Shown piece after piece: positions 26,874-36,507 of a stretch of DNA of 64,000 bases. The notes below the pieces were generated by a model. It saw only the letters and a list, made by a program, of their open reading frames with translations, searched no databases and was not told the DNA's origin. The first letter of the stretch is position 1. Each line of letters starts with the position of its first letter. The position numbers and the translations under genes are program-made. Source of the stretch: Burkholderia aenigmatica (GTDB taxonomy: Bacteria > Pseudomonadota > Gammaproteobacteria > Burkholderiales > Burkholderiaceae); contig NZ_CABVQC010000001.1 in assembly GCF_902499175.1 (NCBI RefSeq), positions 305,103 to 369,102 of the forward strand, in the 5' to 3' direction.

Positions 26874-28166
26874 TCAAAGCAGGTCCATCATCCGGTGCCA
26901 GGTCATCGCGAGCGCCAGCATCGGCGTGCGCAGCGCGCGCCCGCCCGGAAAGTCGCGATGGCGAATCCGGCCGAACAGGTCGAAGCGCGCGGCCTGCGCG
27001 TCGATCGCTTCCGCGATCAGCCGCCCCGCGAGGCCCGTCACGTTGACGCCGTGCCCGGAAAAGCCCTGTGCGAAATACACGGTCGGCTCGAGCCGGCCGA
27101 AATGCGGCGCGCGATTCATCGTCGCGTCGATCAGGCCGCCCCACGCGTAGTCGATCCGCACGTCGGCCAGCTGCGGGAACGTCTTCAGCATGTCGCGCCG
27201 CATCGCGGCCGCGAGGTCGCGCGGCGCGTTCGTCGAGCTGCTGGCCTTGCCGCCCCACAGCAGCCGGCGGTCGCGCGTCAGCCGGAAATAGTCGAGCGCC
27301 GAATTGGTATCGCAGATCGCCGCATCGGCCGGCATCGTCTCGGCCGCGCGCGCGTCGCCGAGCGGCTCCGTCGCGATCAGGTACGTCGCGACCGGAATGA
27401 TCTTGCGCGCGAGCGCCGGCGCCAGCTGCCCCAGGTACGCGTTGCAGGCCAGCACGACATGACGGGCATCCACGTGCCCGCGCGCGCACCTGACGCGGTG
27501 ATGCGGCGCGGCACGATCGAGCGCGAGCGCGGGCGTGTCCTCGTGGATCGTCACGCCGGCTTCGCGCGCCGCCCGCGCGAGGCCGAGCGTGTAGTTCAGC
27601 GGATGCAGGTGGCCGCTGCCTTCGTAACGGAGGCCGCCGACGTAACGGTCCGATGCGACGAAGCGCTGCATGTCGGCACGCTCGACGACCTCGTAGCCGC
27701 GATAGCCGAAGCGACTCGCGGCGGTATCGCGCCACGCGCGCAGCGCATCGAGATGGCGTGGCTTGTTCGCGGCGGTCAGGAAGCCGGAGGTCAGGTCGCA
27801 ATCGATGCCGTACCGCTCGACCCGCTGCCGGACGATCTCGACCGATTCCAGCCCCATCGCCCATACGCGCCGCACGTCGTCTTCCGGCAGGTAAGCCGAG
27901 AACGTGTCGATGTCGCACGCGTACCCGGCGATCAGCTGGCCGCCGTTGCGTCCGCTCGCGCCCCAGCCGATCTTCGACGCCTCCACGAGCACGACCGAAT
28001 GGCCGCGCTCGGCGAGATCGAGCGCCGCGGACAGGCCCGTGAGCCCGCCGCCGATCACGCAGACGTCGGCCGTCACGGCCCCGTCGAGCGACGGATGGCG
28101 CGTGCGGTTGTTGGCCGTTGCTGCATAGTAGGACTGAACATGTTGCTGGTTTTCGAACTTGAGCAT
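26874..28166 (-). CDS. FAD-dependent amine oxidoreductase (PuuB-like)
   Basis: A 430-residue DAO-family flavoprotein. The dinucleotide motif GGGLTG is at 39-44 in VCVIGGGLTGLSAALDLAER. WGASGRNGGQLIAGY follows, typical of gamma-glutamylputrescine oxidase and related enzymes, with a C-terminal FSGHGVNVTGLAGRL FAD contact. It would oxidise an amine to an aldehyde plus H2O2 or reduced acceptor, feeding the ALDH encoded three genes downstream. No PuuA-type glutamylating enzyme is in the window, so the substrate may not be glutamylated putrescine. Confidence 0.92.
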   Translation of the reverse strand: MLKFENQQHVQSYYAATANNRTRHPSLDGAVTADVCVIGGGLTGLSAALDLAERGHSVVLVEASKIGWGASGRNGGQLIAGYACDIDTFSAYLPEDDVRRVWAMGLESVEIVRQRVERYGIDCDLTSGFLTAANKPRHLDALRAWRDTAASRFGYRGYEVVERADMQRFVASDRYVGGLRYEGSGHLHPLNYTLGLARAAREAGVTIHEDTPALALDRAAPHHRVRCARGHVDARHVVLACNAYLGQLAPALARKIIPVATYLIATEPLGDARAAETMPADAAICDTNSALDYFRLTRDRRLLWGGKASSSTNAPRDLAAAMRRDMLKTFPQLADVRIDYAWGGLIDATMNRAPHFGRLEPTVYFAQGFSGHGVNVTGLAGRLIAEAIDAQAARFDLFGRIRHRDFPGGRALRTPMLALAMTWHRMMDLL

Positions 28167-28192
28167 GTGCAAGACTCGCGAACGGCGTCGCG

Positions 28193-29764
28193 TCAGAACG
28201 CGTAGATGAGTTGGGTGGCGAGCAGGTCGTTCGACTTCCCGTACGACCCGTCGTGACGCAGGAACACCTTGTTGCTTGCCCAGTCGTGCCGGTATTCGAC
28301 CTTCACCGTCACTTGCTGGGTCGGATAGAACAGCAGGTCGAACGCGGTGGCCTGCCGCGTCGCGCCCTTGCACTCGAAGCCGACGCCGCCGTTCGCCTTC
28401 GACATGGCGAGACAGTCCGCATCGATGCCGAAGCCGTTGTACGGATCCATCCCGTTGCCGTTCAGGCCGATCGACGACCCGCCGCCGCCGTTCTTCCGGT
28501 TCACCAGCAGGTCGTAGCGCAGCGTCGCGCCCATGCGGCCGACCACCGGCGCATTGAACTTGCGGTGTGCGAGCAGCGACAGCCCGAACCACTGCGCGAG
28601 CCCGCCGTTGAACGCGCCGTGCTGCTGCTGGCCGTAGTCGAACTCGGCGTTGTACTGCGCATCGGCGAGCGTGTAGGTCGCATCGGCTTCGCCGAAGAAG
28701 AACGCGCCGTACGCGCTCGGTGCGTTGCCGCCGACGCCGTAGCGCACGTTGCCGGTCGCCGGATCGACCGCGCTCGGCAGCGTCTGGCGGCCGATGCTGA
28801 TCGAGCCGCCAACGTCGAGCGCGCTGCCGTGCAGGTAATCGACCCGCGCGGTGAAGGTCGGCACCTTGTTGCTGGTCGTGATCGGGTCGCCGAGCGCGTT
28901 CACGCCGGTCTGCGTGGCCGCGCCCGCGCTGCGGAACTGCTCGTTGCCGACGAAGAACTTCCACGCCCAGTGGCCGTCCGGGCTCTGGTAGTTGAGACCC
29001 GCGCCGATCGACGAGCCCGGATCGGAGAAGTCGTACAGCAGGTTGTGCGTGAGCGTCAGCATCATGTTCGACTGCTGGTACTCGTAACCGCCGAAGCCCG
29101 TCACGAGGCCGCCGGTGAGCGCCGTCGTGCCCGACAGCGGCACGGTCAGGACGGCCGTGTTGATGATGTTCAGCCCGCTCGAGCCGCTGCCCGTCATCAT
29201 CGACAGGCCCGCGCCGCGGTTCGGCATCAGCGTGATTTCCGCGGACGGCGCGGTCGGGCCGACCCCGAAGGTCTTCTTGATGTCGAGGAACACGTCGCCG
29301 AACGTGCTGTTGTAGTAGGTGTACGCATTCTCGTGGTTCGCGAACTGGAACGACGACGTGCCGGCACCCCGGTTGTACAGGTAGGTCGGATCGAGATAAC
29401 CCGTCACCGACAGCCCCGCGATCGGGCCCGTGCGCGCGGCATCGGTCAACGAATCGACCTTCAACTGCTGGTTCGCGACCTGCTGGCGGATTTCAGACAC
29501 GTCGTCGTTGGTCAGCACGGCCGCTGCCTGCCCGTAGCCGGGTGCGGACGGGTCAGCCGCCGCGCCGGTCGCCGCGTTCGACGCGCTCGCCGCGGCCGGT
29601 ACGGCCGAAGGCTTCGCGCCGAGTTGCGATTGCAGCGCGCTCATCTGCCGCTGCAGCACCGCGATCTGCTGCTGCAGCGTCCGGATCTGGTCGGCGCTCG
29701 AGTTCGCCGCGGCCAGCCCCGGCAACGCTCCGGCGATCAGCGCGCAGAGCATCTTCTTTTTCAT
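28193..29764 (-). CDS. DUF3138-type outer-membrane protein, putative channel
   Basis: A 523-residue protein with a signal peptide (MKKKMLCALIAGALPGLAAA). A short coiled coil follows at about 25-50 (DQIRTLQQQIAVLQRQMSAL), then an Ala-rich linker and a long beta-rich region ending in aromatic F (LLATQLIYAF), the classic outer-membrane barrel C-terminus. It matches the DUF3138 family as I recall it. Being inside an ABC importer operon, it is probably a dedicated outer-membrane entry channel for the same substrate (inference). It lies 21 bases after the permease gene. Confidence 0.8.
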   Translation of the reverse strand: MKKKMLCALIAGALPGLAAANSSADQIRTLQQQIAVLQRQMSALQSQLGAKPSAVPAAASASNAATGAAADPSAPGYGQAAAVLTNDDVSEIRQQVANQQLKVDSLTDAARTGPIAGLSVTGYLDPTYLYNRGAGTSSFQFANHENAYTYYNSTFGDVFLDIKKTFGVGPTAPSAEITLMPNRGAGLSMMTGSGSSGLNIINTAVLTVPLSGTTALTGGLVTGFGGYEYQQSNMMLTLTHNLLYDFSDPGSSIGAGLNYQSPDGHWAWKFFVGNEQFRSAGAATQTGVNALGDPITTSNKVPTFTARVDYLHGSALDVGGSISIGRQTLPSAVDPATGNVRYGVGGNAPSAYGAFFFGEADATYTLADAQYNAEFDYGQQQHGAFNGGLAQWFGLSLLAHRKFNAPVVGRMGATLRYDLLVNRKNGGGGSSIGLNGNGMDPYNGFGIDADCLAMSKANGGVGFECKGATRQATAFDLLFYPTQQVTVKVEYRHDWASNKVFLRHDGSYGKSNDLLATQLIYAF

Positions 29765-29785
29765 GGAATGTCTCCTTGTCGTTCG

Positions 29786-30727
29786 TCACTTCGTGGGATG
29801 CGGGATACGGTCGTGCAGCGGCGGCGCGACCGGCGGGCGCGCGGGCGGCATGGTGGAAGGCGACGCGGGCGTGCCGGATACCTCGGACGCGGATGCCGCG
29901 TGCCACATCCGCGTGTCGCGCGCCTGCCGCCGCTCGCGGGCCAGCATCGCGCGGTTCACGACGACGACGCCGATCGTCACGACGGTGATGAACACCGTGG
30001 CGAGCGCATTCATCTCCGGGTTGAGCCCCATCCGCACGCGCGAGAACACGACGAGCGGCAGCGTCGTCGACCCGGGGCCGGACAGGAACGCGGACAGGAT
30101 CACGTCGTCGATCGACACCGTGAACGCGAGCAGCCAGCCGGACACCAGCGCCTGCGCGATGAGCGGCAGCGTGATCACGAAGAACACCCTCCACGGCCGC
30201 GCGCCGAGATCGAGCGCGGCTTCCTCGATCGAACGATCGAGCTCCTTCACGCGCGACTGCACGATCACCGCGACGAACGACAGGCACAGCATCACGTGAC
30301 CGATCCAGATCGTCAGCCAGCCGCGCCCGGCCGGCCAGCCGAAGGTCTGCTGCATCGCGACGAACAGCAGCAGCAGCGAGATGCCCTGGATCACTTCCGG
30401 AATCACCAGCGGCGCGTTGATCATCGCGGCGTACAGCGTGAAGCCGCGGAAGCGGCCCATGCGGGCGAGCACGAAGCCGGCCCAGGTGCCGATCGCGACC
30501 GACGCGGTCGCCGTCAGCAGCGCGATCTTCAGCGACAGCCACGCAGCCGTGAGCAGTTCGTCGTCGTGCAGCAGCGCGCCGTACCACTTCAGCGAGAAGC
30601 CCGACCACACCGTCACCAGCTTCGATGCGTTGAACGAATACACGACCAGGCTGACGATCGGGATGTACAGGAACAGGAAGCCCGCGCCCAGCACGCACGC
30701 GGACAGGATGCGATTTGCGCGGTTCAT
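29786..30727 (-). CDS. ABC transporter inner-membrane permease (PotI-like)
   Basis: A 313-residue permease with six hydrophobic helices and the EAA loop EEAALDLGARPWRVFFVITLP that contacts the ATPase. It is the second permease of a spermidine/putrescine-type importer. The ATG at 30727 overlaps the stop of the PotH-like gene (ATGA), coupling synthesis of the two subunits. The C-terminus carries an unusual Pro-rich tail of ~35 residues. Confidence 0.92.
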   Translation of the reverse strand: MNRANRILSACVLGAGFLFLYIPIVSLVVYSFNASKLVTVWSGFSLKWYGALLHDDELLTAAWLSLKIALLTATASVAIGTWAGFVLARMGRFRGFTLYAAMINAPLVIPEVIQGISLLLLFVAMQQTFGWPAGRGWLTIWIGHVMLCLSFVAVIVQSRVKELDRSIEEAALDLGARPWRVFFVITLPLIAQALVSGWLLAFTVSIDDVILSAFLSGPGSTTLPLVVFSRVRMGLNPEMNALATVFITVVTIGVVVVNRAMLARERRQARDTRMWHAASASEVSGTPASPSTMPPARPPVAPPLHDRIPHPTK

Positions 30728-31707
30728 GGCTTGGCCTCCGCTTCGGTCTGGCTGTAATGGAGCAGCGCCATCGGCACGAGCAGCAGCAGCACCATCGTCA
30801 CCGTCACCGCGGACGCCATCGGCCAGTCCATGTTGTTGAAGAACTCATCCCACATCACGCGGCCGAGCATCAGCGTGTTCGCGCCGCCGAGCAGCTCGGG
30901 GATCACGTATTCGCCGACCGCCGGGATGAACACGAGCAGGCTGCCCGCGAGGATGCCGTTGCGCGACAACGGCAGCGTAATGCGCCAGAACGCGGACCAC
31001 GGCGTCGCGCCGAGATCGTTCGCGGCCTCGAGCAGCGTGAGGTCCATCTTCACGAGGTGCGCGTACAGCGGCATCACCATGAACGGCAGGTACGAATAGA
31101 CCATCCCGATGTAGACGCCCGCGTCGGTGTGATACAGGCGCAGCGGTGTCGCGATCACGCCGAGCCCAGCCAGCACGTGGTTCAGCAGCCCGTCGTCCTT
31201 CATGATCCCGACCCATGCATAGACGCGGATCAGGAACGACGTCCAGAACGGCAGCATCACGGCCATCATCAGCAGGTTGCGGCGGGCCGGCGCCGAGCGC
31301 GCAATGAAGTACGCGATCGGGTAGCCGGCCAGCAGGCACATCAGCGTCGACGCCGCGGCCATCTTCAGCGAGCTGACATAGGTGTTCAGGTACAGGTCGT
31401 CCTGCAGCAGCAGCGCGTAATGCTTCAGCGACAGCACGACCTGCACCGTGCCGGCCTCCAGCCGCGCAAGTGCGGTGTACGGCGGGATGCCGAGCATCTG
31501 GTCGGCGAAGCTGATCTTCAGCACCAGCACGAACGGCAGCGCGAAGAAGATCGCGAGCCACAGGAACGGCACGCCGATCGCGACGCTGCGGCCCGACGGC
31601 AGGAAGCGCGACAGCATCGCGAAACGGCCCGGGCGCGCGCGACCTGTGCCGGCGCTCGCGGCGCCGGTCGACACCGGCGCGGACGGCGTGGAAGCGGAGG
31701 TTCTCAT
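30724..31707 (-). CDS. ABC transporter inner-membrane permease (PotH-like)
   Basis: A 327-residue permease with six hydrophobic helices. The EAA loop is LLEAANDLGATPWSAFWRIT. The N-terminal ~35 residues form a Ser/Ala/Arg-rich cytoplasmic extension. It pairs with the overlapping PotI-like permease and lies 10 bases after the ATPase gene. Confidence 0.92.
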   Translation of the reverse strand: MRTSASTPSAPVSTGAASAGTGRARPGRFAMLSRFLPSGRSVAIGVPFLWLAIFFALPFVLVLKISFADQMLGIPPYTALARLEAGTVQVVLSLKHYALLLQDDLYLNTYVSSLKMAAASTLMCLLAGYPIAYFIARSAPARRNLLMMAVMLPFWTSFLIRVYAWVGIMKDDGLLNHVLAGLGVIATPLRLYHTDAGVYIGMVYSYLPFMVMPLYAHLVKMDLTLLEAANDLGATPWSAFWRITLPLSRNGILAGSLLVFIPAVGEYVIPELLGGANTLMLGRVMWDEFFNNMDWPMASAVTVTMVLLLLVPMALLHYSQTEAEAKP

Positions 31708-31717
31708 CGTGGCGTCC

Positions 31718-32860
31718 TCATTGCGTCAGCACGACGCCGCTCGCCGGCGACCACGACACGAACACGTCGTCGTTCCACGCCGGTGCGTTGTCGTTCATCA
31801 GGTGCGAGCTCGACAGGTTCGACACCACCGTCTTGCCGCTCGGCAAGCGCACGTGGTACAGCGAGTAGCTGCCCATGTACGCGATGTCGGTCACGACGCC
31901 GCGCGCCCAGTTGTGCTTCGAGCCCGGCTTCTCGCGCGACACGTGAATGCGTTCCGGGCGCACCGAGATGCCGACCGGCATCCCGAGCGGGCCCGTCACG
32001 CCATGGTTCACATGCATCCGTGCTTCGAGATCGTCGCTTTCGACGAAGATGTGATCGGGCTCGTCCTCGACCACGCGCCCCTCGAAGAGGTTGGTCGAGC
32101 CGATGAATTCGGCCGAGAAGCGGCTGTTCGGATATTCGTAGACTTCGCCGGGCGAGCCGATCTGCACGATCCTGCCTTCGCTCATCACCGCGAGGCGGCT
32201 GGCCATCGTCATCGCCTCTTCCTGGTCGTGCGTGACCATCACGCAGGTCACGTCGACCTTCTCGATGATGTTCACGAGTTCGAGCTGGGTCTTCTGGCGA
32301 ATCTTCTTGTCGAGCGCGGACATCGGCTCGTCGAGCAGCAGGAGCTTCGGGCGCTTGACCAGCGAGCGGGCCAACGCGACGCGCTGCTGCTGGCCGCCTG
32401 AAAGTTGATGCGGCTTGCGCTGCGCGTACTTGCTCATCTGCACCAGCGCGAGCGCATCGGCCACGCGTTCCTTGATCTCGTGCTTCGGCGTGCCTTCCTG
32501 CTTCAGGCCGAATGCGACGTTCGATTCGACCGTCATGTGCGGGAACAGCGCGTACGACTGGAACATCATGTTCACCGGACGGCGGTACGGCGGCAGCGAC
32601 GCAAGATCTTCACCGTCGACGAAGATCTTGCCGGAGGTGGCCGTCTCGAGCCCGGCGAGCATGCGCAGCAACGTCGACTTGCCGCAGCCCGAGCTGCCGA
32701 GCAGCGCGAACAGCTCGTTCTTCGCGATGGTCAGGTTCACGTTGTCGACGGCCGTGCTGTCGCCGAATTTCTTCACGACGTTTTCGATGCGCACGAACGC
32801 GTCGTTCGTCGCGCGGGTGGCGCCGGCCGCGGCCGGCGCATCGGGCAGGGTGTGGGTCAT
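31718..32860 (-). CDS. ABC transporter ATPase (PotG/PotA-like)
   Basis: A 380-residue ATPase. Walker A GSSGCGKST is at 55-63, signature LSGGQ at 153-157 and Walker B LLLLDEPMSALD at about 173-184. A TOBE domain occupies the C-terminal ~100 residues (VSVRPERIHV). It energises polyamine-type uptake. It sits 10 bases from both the binding protein and the permease genes. Confidence 0.94.
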   Translation of the reverse strand: MTHTLPDAPAAAGATRATNDAFVRIENVVKKFGDSTAVDNVNLTIAKNELFALLGSSGCGKSTLLRMLAGLETATSGKIFVDGEDLASLPPYRRPVNMMFQSYALFPHMTVESNVAFGLKQEGTPKHEIKERVADALALVQMSKYAQRKPHQLSGGQQQRVALARSLVKRPKLLLLDEPMSALDKKIRQKTQLELVNIIEKVDVTCVMVTHDQEEAMTMASRLAVMSEGRIVQIGSPGEVYEYPNSRFSAEFIGSTNLFEGRVVEDEPDHIFVESDDLEARMHVNHGVTGPLGMPVGISVRPERIHVSREKPGSKHNWARGVVTDIAYMGSYSLYHVRLPSGKTVVSNLSSSHLMNDNAPAWNDDVFVSWSPASGVVLTQ

Positions 32861-32870
32861 GGCCGCCTCC

Positions 32871-33992
32871 TCAACCGCCCGACTTCAACTGCAGCCACAG
32901 ACGGTTCTGCATCCGCGCGATCTCGGCGCTGCGCGGCATCGCAAGCGACGTCTTCGCGATCGTCGCATCGGACAGGTAGATGCCCGGGTCCTGCACGATC
33001 GCCGGTGTCACGAACGGGCGCGCGGCCTTGTTGGCGCTCGGGTAGAAGATCTCGTTCGTGATCGCCGCGTTGGTCTTCGGATCCTCGATGTAGTTGATCC
33101 ATTTCAGCGCGGCTTCCGGATGCGGCGCATCCTTCGGGATCGCCATCACGTCGAACCACAGCAGGCCGCCTTCCTTCGGATTCACGTAGCGGATTTCGTA
33201 CGCGCGCTTCGCGTCCAGCGTGCGCCGCCGCGCGATGCCGACGTCGCCCGACCAGCCGAGCACGACGCACACGTCGTTGTTCGCCAGGTCGTCCGCATAG
33301 CCGGCCGAGCTGAACTGCGTGACGTACGGGCGGATCTTCTTCAGCACGTCGTAGGCCGCCTGGTAATCGGCCGGGTTCTTGCTCTCCGGGTCCTTGCCCA
33401 TGTACTGCAGCGCCGCCGCGAACGCGGCGTCCGGCGCGTCGAGCAGCGAGATGCCGCAGCCTTTCAGCTTCGCCGCGTTCGCCGGATCGAACAGCAGCGC
33501 CCAGCTGTCGGTCGGCGCGTTGTCGCCGAGCCGCTTCCTGACGGCCTCGACGTTGTAGCCGATACCCGTCGTGCCCCACGCCCACGGTACGCCGTACTGG
33601 TTGCCCGGGTCGGCCTTCGCGACCATCTTCATCAGCACCGGGTCGAGGTTCGCGAGATTCGGCAGCTTCGACTTGTCGAGCTTCTGGTACACGCCAGCCT
33701 GGATCTGCTGCGCGAGATAGTTCGACGTCGGCACGACGATGTCGTAGCCCGAGCTGCCGGCCAGCAGCTTGGTCTGCAGCGTGTCGTCGCTGTCGTAGCT
33801 GTCGTAGCGGACCTTGATGCCCGCCTGTTTCTCGAACACCGGCACCGTGTCCTTCGCGATGTATTCGGACCAGTTGTAGACGTTCAGGTTGGCATCGCCG
33901 GCACGCACCGGCAGGCTTGCCGCGGCGGCAAGGCCCGCCGACATGACGAACATGGCACGGACGGCCGGACGACAGCGAAATCGGACACGCAT
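32871..33992 (-). CDS. Periplasmic polyamine-type binding protein (PotF-like)
   Basis: A 373-residue exported protein (signal peptide 1-31, cleavage near VRAGD). The mature start LNVYNWSEYIAKDTVPVFEK and the later ANNDVCVVLGWSGDVGIARR match PotF/SpuD-type putrescine or spermidine binding proteins. The ATG at 33992 has GGAG 6 bases upstream. It is the first gene of the nine-gene operon and is divergent from a LuxR-type regulator 238 bases away. Confidence 0.93.
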   Translation of the reverse strand: MRVRFRCRPAVRAMFVMSAGLAAAASLPVRAGDANLNVYNWSEYIAKDTVPVFEKQAGIKVRYDSYDSDDTLQTKLLAGSSGYDIVVPTSNYLAQQIQAGVYQKLDKSKLPNLANLDPVLMKMVAKADPGNQYGVPWAWGTTGIGYNVEAVRKRLGDNAPTDSWALLFDPANAAKLKGCGISLLDAPDAAFAAALQYMGKDPESKNPADYQAAYDVLKKIRPYVTQFSSAGYADDLANNDVCVVLGWSGDVGIARRRTLDAKRAYEIRYVNPKEGGLLWFDVMAIPKDAPHPEAALKWINYIEDPKTNAAITNEIFYPSANKAARPFVTPAIVQDPGIYLSDATIAKTSLAMPRSAEIARMQNRLWLQLKSGG

Positions 33993-34108
33993 GGGGATCT
34001 CCAGAGAGTAGTCATCGGCCGTTGCGCCACGCCCGGGTGGGCTCGCGGTAACGCCGTCAGACGGTTTCGGCACAGGGGTCAATGTAGAGATCGCGATTCG
34101 CACCGTCA

Positions 34109-34125
34109 GTCCCGAAAACCGGGAC
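34109..34125. promoter_or_regulatory. GTCCCG-N5-CGGGAC dyad, candidate LuxR-type operator
   Basis: A perfect 6-bp inverted repeat around AAAAC, centred between the potF-like and luxR genes (about 117 and 114 bases from their starts). It is positioned to act on both divergent promoters. Confidence 0.5.
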
Positions 34126-34230
34126 AAGCGATGTCGCGTGCCGGGGCCGTTTGAGTGGATTCCCATCTAGGCAATCGAAAATCGTCGTGATACGAGTAGC
34201 GCCACCTGAAATTTCCTGATACCCGAGGCC

Positions 34231-35064
34231 ATGGACGCTGCGCTCCCCTCCCCCGATCTGCCGCTGAGTCACGTCGCATTCGTGACGGAAACGCTGGGCG
34301 ATATCGCGCAGGCCGTCGGCACGCCGCAGTTCATGCGCGCCGTCTACGACACGCTCGTGCGCTACGCCGACTTCGACGCGGTACACCTCGACTACGAACG
34401 GGTCGCGTCGTCGGGCCGGCGCAGCGTCGGCTGGATCGGCAGCTTCGGCCGCGAGCCGGAACTCATCACGCAGGTGATGCGCCACTACTACCGGAGCTAT
34501 GCGAGCGACGATGCGACCTACGCGGCCATCGACAGCGAAAGCGACATGCAGCTCGTACAGGTGTCCGCGCAACGCGTCGCGAGCGAGATCCGCCATCAGT
34601 TCTTCGACAGCGGCGACATCCACGACGAATGCGTGATCGCCGGCGTCACGCTCGGCACGCGCTATTCGATCTCGATCGCGCGCTCGCGGCGGCTGCCGCC
34701 GTTTTCATTGAAGGAGTTGAGCCTGCTGAAGCAACTGTCGCAGGTGGTGCTGCCGCTGGCGTCCGCGCACAAGCGCCTGCTCGGCGCGGTGTCGGCCGAC
34801 GGCGGCGAGTGCGACGAACTCGATCTCGACCACGTCGCGCAATGGCTGCCGGAATGGCAGGAACGACTGACCGCGCGCGAGCTGCACGTGTGCGCGTCGT
34901 TCATCCAGGGCATGACCTCGGCTGCGATTGCGCAGTCGATGGGGCTCAAGACGTCCACTGTCGACACGTACGCGAAGCGCGCATTCGCGAAGCTCGGCGT
35001 CGATTCACGCCGGCAGTTGATGACGCTCGTCCTGAGAAACGCGTCGCGACGGCACGACGCATGA
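34231..35064 (+). CDS. LuxR-type transcriptional regulator
   Basis: A 277-residue protein. The N-terminal ~170 residues form a sensory domain without a receiver Asp pattern. The C-terminal LuxR HTH is at about 212-268 (LTARELHVCASFIQGMTSAA, then KTSTVDTYAKRAFAKLGVDS). It is encoded divergently from the amine uptake and oxidation operon, so it probably controls it, perhaps sensing the substrate directly. No acyl-homoserine lactone binding signature is evident. Confidence 0.9.
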   Translation: MDAALPSPDLPLSHVAFVTETLGDIAQAVGTPQFMRAVYDTLVRYADFDAVHLDYERVASSGRRSVGWIGSFGREPELITQVMRHYYRSYASDDATYAAIDSESDMQLVQVSAQRVASEIRHQFFDSGDIHDECVIAGVTLGTRYSISIARSRRLPPFSLKELSLLKQLSQVVLPLASAHKRLLGAVSADGGECDELDLDHVAQWLPEWQERLTARELHVCASFIQGMTSAAIAQSMGLKTSTVDTYAKRAFAKLGVDSRRQLMTLVLRNASRRHDA

Positions 35065-35216
35065 GTTTCCCGCGCACCGGCCGCCGGCCGGTTGCGCACG
35101 CATCCATCCCCGCGCCGCCTCATAACGATCCGACAATTAATTGGTTCCCTTGACGATGCGCTGTCCGTATCGTTCACCGACTCGTCAGACCATTCGACCA
35201 ACGGGGGAATCCAACA

Positions 35217-36389
35217 ATGAAACAGATCCGTTCACTCGCACTGCTCACGCTGCCGGCCGCGCTCTATGCCGTCGGCGCTCACGCACAAAGCAGCGTCACG
35301 CTGTACGGCATCGTCGATGCCGGCATCGCATACGTGCACAACGCGCAGAACGCGAACGGCAGCAACGCGTCGAGCCTCGTCAAGTTCAGCAGCGGCAACC
35401 TGTCGGGCAGCCGCTGGGGGCTGCGCGGCACCGAGGATCTCGGCGGCGGCCTGGCCGCGCTGTTCCAGCTCGAGAACGGCTTCAACATCGGCACCGGCGC
35501 GCTCGGCCAGGGCCAGCGCGAATTCGGCCGCATGGCCGTCGTCGGCCTCTCGAGCAGCACGTACGGCACCGTGACGCTCGGCCGCCAGTACGATCCGGTC
35601 GTCGATCTCGTGCAGGGTCTCACGCAGGACAACTACTTCGGTGGCGTGTTCGCGACGCCGGGCGATCTCGACAACTACGACAACAGCCTGCGCGTCAGCA
35701 ACTCGGTGAAATACACGAGCCCGCTGATCTCGGGCTTCCAGTTCGAGGGCCTGTACGGCTTCGGCGGTGTCGCGGGCGCCACCGGCAGCGGTCGCACGTA
35801 CAGCTTCGGCGCGAGTTACGCGAACGGGCCGCTGTCGCTCGGTGCCGGCTTCTTCTACGCGAACGGCGGCTCCACCGTCGCAAACGGCGTGCGCAACTGG
35901 ACGAGCAGCTCGGACACGCTGTTCAACACCGTGATCAACCAGGGCTTCTCGAGCGCGAAGTCGATCCAGATCGTGCGCGTGGCCGGCCAGTACGTGGCCG
36001 GGCCGGCCACCTTCGGCCTCGCGTATTCGAATACGCAGTACGGCGCGGACACGCTGTCGGCCTTCAGCCAGAACGCGAAGTTCAACAACGGCTCGGCGTT
36101 CTTCAACTGGCAGTTCTCGCCGGCGCTGCGCGCGGGCGTCGGCTACAACTACACGTCGCTGACGGGCCCGGCGTCCGCGCACTACAACCAGGTCAACCTC
36201 GGCGCGGACTACGCGCTATCGAAGCGCACCGACCTGTATGCGCTGTTCGGCTACCAGAAGGCGAGCGGCAACACGCTCAACGCGAACGGCGCGGTCGTGA
36301 AGGCCGCCGCGTCGGTCGGCTCGTATGGCGTGAACTCCGGCACCGATACGCAGGAACTCGCGATCGTCGGGATTCGCCACAAGTTCTGA
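35217..36389 (+). CDS. Gram-negative porin (OmpC-type trimer)
   Basis: A 390-residue porin with a signal peptide (cleavage at GAHAQ, residue ~23) and mature start SSVTLYGIVDAGIAYVHN. It has the porin-typical SRWGLRGTEDLGGGL and DTQELAIVGIRHKF, ending in F. It is a general diffusion channel of the outer membrane. A long spacer and its own strong hairpin terminator suggest it is monocistronic. Confidence 0.96.
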   Translation: MKQIRSLALLTLPAALYAVGAHAQSSVTLYGIVDAGIAYVHNAQNANGSNASSLVKFSSGNLSGSRWGLRGTEDLGGGLAALFQLENGFNIGTGALGQGQREFGRMAVVGLSSSTYGTVTLGRQYDPVVDLVQGLTQDNYFGGVFATPGDLDNYDNSLRVSNSVKYTSPLISGFQFEGLYGFGGVAGATGSGRTYSFGASYANGPLSLGAGFFYANGGSTVANGVRNWTSSSDTLFNTVINQGFSSAKSIQIVRVAGQYVAGPATFGLAYSNTQYGADTLSAFSQNAKFNNGSAFFNWQFSPALRAGVGYNYTSLTGPASAHYNQVNLGADYALSKRTDLYALFGYQKASGNTLNANGAVVKAAASVGSYGVNSGTDTQELAIVGIRHKF

Positions 36390-36429
36390 TCGCGTCGCCG
36401 CACGGCGACATCGACCACGACGACAGCCG

Positions 36430-36457
36430 GCAGGCGCGCACCTCGGTGCGCGCCTGC
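36430..36457 (+). terminator. Terminator hairpin after the porin gene
   Basis: GCAGGCGCGCA (36430-36440) pairs perfectly with TGCGCGCCTGC (36447-36457) across CCTCGG, ~40 bases past the stop. Only a short T-run follows (GTTTA). Confidence 0.7.
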
Positions 36458-36507
36458 GGCGTTTACACTGTCCGCGATTCCGTTCCGCACGACACAAGGA
36501 GGCTGGC

